A stretch of 64,000 nt of DNA from Prevotella communis (GTDB lineage: Bacteria; Bacteroidota; Bacteroidia; Bacteroidales; Bacteroidaceae). The notes under the pieces are model-generated. The model was not told the DNA's origin, searched no databases, and saw only the letters and a program-made list of their open reading frames with translations. The stretch covers positions 1 to 64,000 of the forward strand of contig NZ_CP091792.1 of the NCBI RefSeq assembly GCF_022024115.1. The letters are read 5' to 3'. Positions 58,628-64,000 of this stretch are shown here, piece after piece (position 1 is the first letter of the stretch; each line of letters opens with the position of its first letter). A program made the translations under genes and the position numbers.

Positions 58628-60646
58628 ATGTTGAAGAAGATACTGGTCATATTATATCTTGTGGTGGTGGTCGTGATGGCTGCCGCCACATTTGCTGAAC
58701 ATCTGTACGGCATGAATTTCTATGCTGAGTGGTGGTTCACGGCCCTGTGGGCGCTGTTGGCAGCTGTCGCTGTGGTTTATTTCCTGTCAAGGCGTATCCG
58801 CAGACTGTCGGTTGTGGTGCTCCATTTTTCTTTCCTTGTTATCCTGTTGGGAGCACTCCTCACCCATCTTACTGCCAGTCAGGGCATCCTGCATCTGCGT
58901 CCCAACGAGACAGCCCTCTCGTATGTGCTGGCCGACGGCACCCTGCGTCCGTTGCCGTTCAGCGTCAAGCTCGACACCTTTATCGTTGTCTGTCATCCAG
59001 GTACCACGGCAGCAGCCGATTATGAGTCGCACCTGCGTATCAAGACCGCTGATGGTGAGCGTAGCGAGACCGTATCCATGAATAATATCTGTTCTGTGCA
59101 GGGGTTTCGCCTCTATCAGAGCGGTTATGATGACGATGGGCGTGGCTCGGTGCTTGCCGTGAATAGCGACCCCTGGGGCATTCCGGTGACCTATACGGGC
59201 TATGCTCTGCTGTTTATCGGACTGCTGTGGATGTTGATCGACCCCAAGGGGCAGTACCGCCAGGTGTTGCGTTCGCCCTTACTGAGACGTGGCACACTGG
59301 TGCTCGCCTTGCTGCTGGGCGTTGGTGAACTGTCGGCCGCCCCTCGCACCATTCCTCAGGAGACCGCCGACAAACTGGGACAGCTGAATATCCTTTATAA
59401 TGACCGTATCTGTCCGTTGCAGACCTATGCCACAGATTTCACCAAGAAACTCTTTGGAAAGACTCACTACGAGGACCTCACGGCCGAACAGGTGCTGGCT
59501 GGCTATCTGTTCTTTGCTGATGACTGGAGTGGTGTGCCATTGAAGAAACAAAGTGATGATCGTAAATGGGCCATCTACGAACTGCAACACGGCTTTTCGC
59601 TGAAGGTGTTTCCTTATACCTCTCAGCATGGCGTCACCCGTTGGTATGCCCCTGTAGAAGAGATAGACAGTTTGGTAGTACCAGCCGAGAACCGTTTGCT
59701 GATGACGTCTTATTTTGATTTGCTTTATAGTGCTGTGGATGCTGACAACTATGCGATGGCCAATGAGTATCTGGATCGCCTGAAGGACTATCAGCACAAC
59801 AATGCCGGCAGTTCCATCCCTTCCGACTTCCGTTTGAAGTCAGAGCGCATCTACAACACGATACCCTTTGCCACTATCCTCTTCATGGTGTGCCTCACCA
59901 TGGGATTCCTGTCCTTCTTCATCTTCCTCTTCTGGCCTAAGAAGTGGGCATTCCGCCTGCAGTTTGGCGTGCTGCTGCTGTCGTTTCTGGCACTCACTAC
60001 TTGTGAGGCTCTGCGCTGGATTGTCAGTGGCAATATACCGATGTCTAATGGTTACGAGACAATGTTACTTATGGCGTGGCTGGTACAGCTTCTGACGCTT
60101 TGCATGCAGCACCGTTTCCGTATTCTTCTCACCTTCGGCTTCTTGCTCTCAGGCTTCTTCCTGCTGGTGAGCCATATCTCCCAGATGGATCCCCAGATAG
60201 GTCATCTGATGCCTGTGCTGCGTTCGCCCCTGCTCACCCTTCATGTCAGCATCATCATGACAGCCTTTGCCCTGCTCAGTCTGACGTTTATCTGCGGCCT
60301 TACAGGTATTGTCTTTCATTACACCAAACGCAAGGAGCAGACCGACGTGCTGGCCACGCTCAGTCGGGTGTTTCTCTATCCGGCTCTGACCACGTTGGGC
60401 TTCGGCATCTTCATAGGTGCCATCTGGGCCAATGTGTCGTGGGGTGCGTATTGGAGTTGGGACCCAAAAGAGGTGTGGGCCCTCATCACCTTCATGGTCT
60501 ATGCGGCGGTGGTACATACTCAGAGTTTCCGTGCTTTCCAGCGTCCGCTCACCTATCATATCTACGTGACGCTTTGTTTCCTCACCATTCTGATGACCTA
60601 TTTTGGTGTGAACTATTTCCTGGGCGGCATGCACTCGTATGCCTAA
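58628..60646 (+). CDS. Fused CcsB-CcsA cytochrome c haem lyase (system II)
   Basis: A 672-residue membrane protein that carries haem across the inner membrane and attaches it to CxxCH motifs. The N-terminal part (1-230) is ResB/CcsB-like, with membrane segments at about 1-25, 35-55, 60-85 and 185-210. The C-terminal part (from about 415) is CcsA with the WWD haem-handling motif WGAYWSWDPKEVWALITFMV (about 604-623) and flanking His. Immediately follows the di-haem protein gene (9-bp gap), its likely client. Confidence 0.94.
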   Translation: MLKKILVILYLVVVVVMAAATFAEHLYGMNFYAEWWFTALWALLAAVAVVYFLSRRIRRLSVVVLHFSFLVILLGALLTHLTASQGILHLRPNETALSYVLADGTLRPLPFSVKLDTFIVVCHPGTTAAADYESHLRIKTADGERSETVSMNNICSVQGFRLYQSGYDDDGRGSVLAVNSDPWGIPVTYTGYALLFIGLLWMLIDPKGQYRQVLRSPLLRRGTLVLALLLGVGELSAAPRTIPQETADKLGQLNILYNDRICPLQTYATDFTKKLFGKTHYEDLTAEQVLAGYLFFADDWSGVPLKKQSDDRKWAIYELQHGFSLKVFPYTSQHGVTRWYAPVEEIDSLVVPAENRLLMTSYFDLLYSAVDADNYAMANEYLDRLKDYQHNNAGSSIPSDFRLKSERIYNTIPFATILFMVCLTMGFLSFFIFLFWPKKWAFRLQFGVLLLSFLALTTCEALRWIVSGNIPMSNGYETMLLMAWLVQLLTLCMQHRFRILLTFGFLLSGFFLLVSHISQMDPQIGHLMPVLRSPLLTLHVSIIMTAFALLSLTFICGLTGIVFHYTKRKEQTDVLATLSRVFLYPALTTLGFGIFIGAIWANVSWGAYWSWDPKEVWALITFMVYAAVVHTQSFRAFQRPLTYHIYVTLCFLTILMTYFGVNYFLGGMHSYA

Positions 60647-60675
60647 GTGATAAGAAAATAGAGGGGAGGAAAACC

Positions 60676-61257
60676 TTACTTGGCGTCGGATGTCATCATC
60701 CGGCGCCATTTCATATAGCCAAAGATGGCGATGATGACGTAGAGGGCGTAGAGCGAGGCCTTGAAGGGAATGTCCTTGTAGAAGTAGAGGATAGACGTGA
60801 CCACGTCAACAGCTATCCAGATAAACCATTGCTCCAGGTATTTATGTGCCAAAGCCCAGATGCCGACGAGGCTCAGAGCCGTTGTAAAGCTGTCTGCCAG
60901 CGGAACGTTGCTGTTGGTATAAGTTACCAGCAACCAGTAAATCAAAGCCCACACGGCCGCCATAATGGCGCTCCAGCGGACTAAAAGACGCAGGGGGATG
61001 TGGGTGATGGGAAGAGAATTCTTTGATGATGTCCCCCGCACCCATTTCCAGTAACCATAGACGGTCATGGAAAGATAATAGAACTCCATGCCGCAGTCGG
61101 CATAGAGTCCTTTCTGATAATAGAGTACAATTCCTAAGGCCTGCATGGCAAAGCCTACAACCCACATCCACAGACTTGCCCTATATTCCAGTAGGATATA
61201 GGCCAAGCCGAGGACGGTTGTTACGATATCAAGCCAATGGGCCATGAAGAAATCCAT
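60676..61257 (-). CDS. pnuC: PnuC/PnuT-type vitamin transporter
   Basis: A 193-residue inner-membrane protein with about seven segments. PnuC marks: WVVGFAMQALGIVLYYQKGL, YADCGMEFYYLSMTVYGYW (Y..W repeats), and the C-terminal WIAVDVVTSILYFYKDIPF. PnuC transports nicotinamide riboside, but relatives (PnuT) carry thiamine. Because this gene overlaps the end of a receptor gene controlled by a TPP riboswitch (TAATG, sharing one base), thiamine is the likely substrate. Periplasmic thiamine from the receptor would be taken in here. Confidence 0.87.
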   Translation of the reverse strand: MDFFMAHWLDIVTTVLGLAYILLEYRASLWMWVVGFAMQALGIVLYYQKGLYADCGMEFYYLSMTVYGYWKWVRGTSSKNSLPITHIPLRLLVRWSAIMAAVWALIYWLLVTYTNSNVPLADSFTTALSLVGIWALAHKYLEQWFIWIAVDVVTSILYFYKDIPFKASLYALYVIIAIFGYMKWRRMMTSDAK

Positions 61258-63698
61258 TAAAACTTCAGAGTTAAGTTAGCCATTGCCGTACGACCAGCCA
61301 TGGGCACGAAGCCGATCTGGTAGTAACGGTTCTCGTTGGGGTGGGTATCCGAGAGGATAGCTGAGTATACCCAGCCGCTGGTGGCGTAATGGGCATCAAA
61401 CAGGTTGTTGAACTGCAGGCCCAGCACCACCTCGTGCAGGGGCGATACCTTGGTAACCTTCGAGGTGTAGGTCAGTTTCAGGTCGCTGAAGCTGAAGGCG
61501 GGCAGCGAGCGGTCTTTATTCTCTGTGTTGTCCAGGTACTGGCGACTCACGTAGTTGGTGTGCCAGGTGGCCTGGAAACCCTCGTAGTTGAAATGAATCA
61601 TACCGTTCAGGATGGCCGAGGGCGAGTAGGCCAGGGTAGAGTTGTCATAGTGGAACGTAGCTGCGTTCTTGGTCCAGTCCTTCTCCACCTTCTCGTCGAA
61701 GTCCTTGATCTTGTTCTGACTCAGGGCAGCATTACCCTCTACAGACAGCAGTTTGCAGATGTTCCAGCCTGCACTCAGTTCGATACCGGCACGATACGAC
61801 TTGGCGATGTTGGTGGTCAGTTTCTCACCGATATCACTCAACTCGCCCGTCTGTACCAGTTGGTCCTTGAAGTCCATATAGTAGAGCGTGGCATCGAAAT
61901 AGAAGTTGGGAGCTTTATAGCTGTAACCCAGTTCATAGTCAATCACCTGCTCAGCCTTTGGATTAGGATATTTGTAGTTGTCCGTGAAGTTGTTGCGCTC
62001 AGGCTCACGATGACTGATGGCCACCGTGGCGAAGGCGGTGTGACTGTACATATCGACGAGCTTCTTGAATGGGCTGTAGTGCCACTTGATACCCACCTTG
62101 GGGTTCACGAAGTTGTACTTCTCGTCGATGTCCAGCGTCTGGTTGTGCCACAGGCCGTCGGTACCCTCCACAAAACGGTCGTTGATACCATCTGTCTTGT
62201 AGTTCACACGACGGTACTGCACATCGCCCGTCAGATACCATTCATCAGCAGCCCAGTCGTTGGTCAACTGATAGTCGCCTTTCACATAGATGCTGCCATC
62301 AAACTTCTTTGCGTCAGAATCGTAGTATTTGTGGTCGCCATTGGCCAGATACTGCGTGCGCAGCGCCTCGTCCTTGATGTAGGTGATATAGCCGAAGTGG
62401 TTGCCATTGAACTGCTGTACAGAGAGGCCGCCCACCACGTTCCAGCGACTGTCGTTGTAGCGCAGGTGGCCCACCAGTCCGTAGGCATCCTGCTCCAGTC
62501 CCTTCTTGCGCACGAAGTCGGTCTTGGTGTTGGTGCTCAGTCCGAACTTCTCGCCAGCCTTCTTATGGTAGCGGAACTCGTTATAGTAGCCATAGCCGTG
62601 GGTATAGTGGAGCGAGGCTGAGGCCGACCATTTCTCGGAGAGCTGCAATGACAGCGAGAGGATGTTATGGTTCTGCCAGAAGTTATCCGTGGTTCTGGGC
62701 CAGTAAGAGCCGTCGGCCATCTCCCAGCGATGTGTTACGTAGTTGCCGTTGGCATCTTTCTCAAACAGATTGCCGTTGCTGCCGTATGTCAGCGTCTCGT
62801 AGAGCGTGTTATAGCGGCCCAGGCCAGCGTTGTAGAGGTCCTCATAGGTCTTGATACCTGTGGGCAGGTTATAGCTCCATGAACCGTCGTCCAGACAGCC
62901 ATCCATGATACTATAGTCGTTGTCGCCGGCGGTGACGCCATTCCAGGCCTGACCCGTCTTCTCGAAATTGCCGATGTTCTTATAGCGGATCATGAAGTCA
63001 TTGCCCAACCAGGTCAGTCCGCCGTAGTAGGAACCGCTGCGTCCGTCGGTGCCGTGGATAAAGCCATCCGTGTTGGTCTCATGATAGGCACCATCGAAAA
63101 TCAGGTGGTTCCACAGCAGACCCGTGGAGAAGTTGCCACCCAGGTTATAGGTGTTGTAGGCACCGTACGAGGCCGACAGTTCGCCACCAGCCTTGCGCGA
63201 GGGGGCTTTTGTCTGCAGCGAGATGGCACCGCCAAAGGCACCGTCGCCATTAGTCGATGAGCCCACGCCGCGCTGAATCTCCACGCTGTTCAGTAGGGAG
63301 GCATAGCTGTTCATATTGGCCCAGAACACGCACTGGTCCTCGGGCGAGTTGAGGGGCACGCCGTCGATGGTCACGTTGATACGTGAGTCGCCAGCACCAC
63401 GAATGCGCATATAGGTGGTTCCTGTGCCCAGTCCGTTCTCACTCCATGCCAACACACCGGGTGTGCGAGCAAAGAGGAAAGGCAGCTCCTGACCGGAGTT
63501 GGAGAAATTGCTCAGTGTTTTCTCTGAGAGATAGACATGTGGTGTCCCCGTCGTTCTCGAACGTACACCATCTACTGTTACGCCCTGCAGCTTCAGCAAT
63601 TTGATGGAATCATTGGGAGTCCTCTTCAAATCGCCAGCGTTCTGGGCTGTTGCATTCATAGCGATGAATGCCGTTAATCCAAAAAGAATCTTTTTCAT
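61257..63698 (-). CDS. TonB-dependent receptor, thiamine-regulated
   Basis: An 813-residue outer-membrane receptor. Signal peptide ends NATA-QN (about residue 19). The plug domain spans about 40-165 with VTVDGVRSRTTGTPHVYLS, GVLAWSENGLGTGTTYMRIR and NVTIDGVPLNSPEDQ. The rest is a 22-strand barrel ending in MANLTLKF, with a terminal Phe. A TPP riboswitch directly upstream shows that expression depends on thiamine pyrophosphate, so the ligand is probably thiamine or a derivative. The stop overlaps the pnuC-type gene start. Confidence 0.93.
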   Translation of the reverse strand: MKKILFGLTAFIAMNATAQNAGDLKRTPNDSIKLLKLQGVTVDGVRSRTTGTPHVYLSEKTLSNFSNSGQELPFLFARTPGVLAWSENGLGTGTTYMRIRGAGDSRINVTIDGVPLNSPEDQCVFWANMNSYASLLNSVEIQRGVGSSTNGDGAFGGAISLQTKAPSRKAGGELSASYGAYNTYNLGGNFSTGLLWNHLIFDGAYHETNTDGFIHGTDGRSGSYYGGLTWLGNDFMIRYKNIGNFEKTGQAWNGVTAGDNDYSIMDGCLDDGSWSYNLPTGIKTYEDLYNAGLGRYNTLYETLTYGSNGNLFEKDANGNYVTHRWEMADGSYWPRTTDNFWQNHNILSLSLQLSEKWSASASLHYTHGYGYYNEFRYHKKAGEKFGLSTNTKTDFVRKKGLEQDAYGLVGHLRYNDSRWNVVGGLSVQQFNGNHFGYITYIKDEALRTQYLANGDHKYYDSDAKKFDGSIYVKGDYQLTNDWAADEWYLTGDVQYRRVNYKTDGINDRFVEGTDGLWHNQTLDIDEKYNFVNPKVGIKWHYSPFKKLVDMYSHTAFATVAISHREPERNNFTDNYKYPNPKAEQVIDYELGYSYKAPNFYFDATLYYMDFKDQLVQTGELSDIGEKLTTNIAKSYRAGIELSAGWNICKLLSVEGNAALSQNKIKDFDEKVEKDWTKNAATFHYDNSTLAYSPSAILNGMIHFNYEGFQATWHTNYVSRQYLDNTENKDRSLPAFSFSDLKLTYTSKVTKVSPLHEVVLGLQFNNLFDAHYATSGWVYSAILSDTHPNENRYYQIGFVPMAGRTAMANLTLKF

Positions 63699-63750
63699 TC
63701 CCTTTTTTTTAATGTTTAATCTTTAATCTTTAATAAGGGTTTTTTTGATA

Positions 63751-63836
63751 TGCGTTCCATCCCTACGCCGGCATAATCCGGATCAGGTTAGAGGGTATTA
63801 TCTCAGCCCGAAACATCGGGCACCCCTTGAATCGGC
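63751..63836 (-). ncRNA. TPP (THI-box) riboswitch
   Basis: Read on the reverse strand: GGGGTGCC, then GGCTGAGATAATACCC, AACCTGATCCGGATTATGCC and GGCGTAGGGATGGAA, the conserved THI-box core with P2-P5 helices. It lies between the promoter and the TonB-dependent receptor gene and presumably turns the gene off when TPP is abundant. Confidence 0.95.
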
Positions 63837-63838
63837 TG

Positions 63839-63846
63839 CAAAGTTA
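63839..63846 (-). promoter_or_regulatory. Promoter -7 box of the thiamine operon
   Basis: Reverse-strand TAACTTTG followed by CAGCC, immediately upstream of the riboswitch. Confidence 0.6.
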
Positions 63847-63852
63847 CAAAAA

Positions 63853-63880
63853 AATCCGCAAGCTACCAAGCCTGCGGATT
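63853..63880 (-). terminator. Terminator of the gene at the window end
   Basis: Reverse-strand stem AATCCGCA with TGCGGATT (63873-63880 and 63853-63860) followed by a T run; it follows the stop at 63887. Confidence 0.75.
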
Positions 63881-63886
63881 AACTTT

Positions 63887-64000
63887 TTATTCTCCTAATA
63901 CCTCTTGTAACTTAGCTTGTAGAGCTTCGCCACGCAGAGCACGAGCTACGATCTTGCCCTGTGGGTCAATCAGCAGGTTATCTGGAATGGAGTTGACCTT
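63887..64000 (-). CDS. Partial thioredoxin-fold (peroxiredoxin/TlpA-like) protein
   Basis: Only the last 37 residues are in the window; the gene continues beyond 64000. The visible end, VNSIPDNLLIDPQGKIVARA followed by LRGEALQAKLQEVLGE, has the IPxxxLIDxxGxIxAxxLRG pattern of AhpC/TSA and TlpA-like thioredoxin-fold proteins common in Bacteroidetes (cis-Pro loop and final helix). The catalytic CxxC lies outside the window, so the type cannot be settled. A terminator follows the stop. Confidence 0.75.
   Translation of the reverse strand, partial: KVNSIPDNLLIDPQGKIVARALRGEALQAKLQEVLGE

Overview
The window is chromosomal DNA of a Bacteroidales bacterium, most likely Prevotella or a close relative (Segatella, Xylanibacter). 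The evidence is the promoter style (TTTG, about 19-21 bp, then TAnnTTTG ending in TTTGCA, with almost no Shine-Dalgarno sequences), a PorZ homologue of the type IX secretion system, a DUF4254 plus family-9 glycosyltransferase pair, secreted proteins whose signal peptides end in 'TGAWA', and a TPR-membrane-AraC regulator. No tRNA, rRNA, CRISPR array, transposase or prophage gene was seen.

Layout. 0-2 kb: a lipoprotein gene enclosed by a 68-bp inverted repeat. 2-4.2 kb: DUF4254 and glycosyltransferase genes converging on a SpoU/TrmH methyltransferase gene. 4.28-4.65 kb: a gene-free stretch with about eight DnaA-box-like sites and an AT-rich run, a good candidate for the chromosomal origin. 4.65-13.2 kb: nadA, an AT-rich acyltransferase gene, and a reverse-strand leuS-yitT-rdgB-porZ operon. 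13.3-33.7 kb: mostly housekeeping genes (mutS, lgt, ychF, polA, polyprenyl synthase, dtd-mazG-deoC, mnmG-apt-uvrC, ruvB) with several unusual repeats. Two parS-like sites flank apt at 29.26 and 29.88 kb, which fits an origin-proximal location.

33.8-40.2 kb is a signalling region: two tandem Cache-HAMP sensors (the first a kinase remnant, the second an intact histidine kinase), coaD, ybeY, and a membrane-spanning TPR/AraC regulator. Just downstream of the regulator lie direct repeats spaced 22-23 bp and a promoter driving a 63-residue membrane protein gene. From 40.3 to 52.4 kb follow six large secreted modular proteins whose 'TGAWA' signal peptides are related. Three share an almost identical leader plus signal-peptide DNA cassette fused to unrelated passengers. 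This regulator, operator and cassette array is the most novel-looking part of the window.

52.5-60.6 kb holds an S41 protease, then an outer-membrane barrel, an imelysin lipoprotein, a di-haem oxidoreductase lipoprotein and a fused CcsB-CcsA haem lyase, readable as one iron/cytochrome module. 60.7-63.84 kb is a thiamine-uptake unit on the reverse strand: TPP riboswitch, TonB-dependent receptor, PnuC-type transporter. The window ends inside a probable thioredoxin-fold protein gene.
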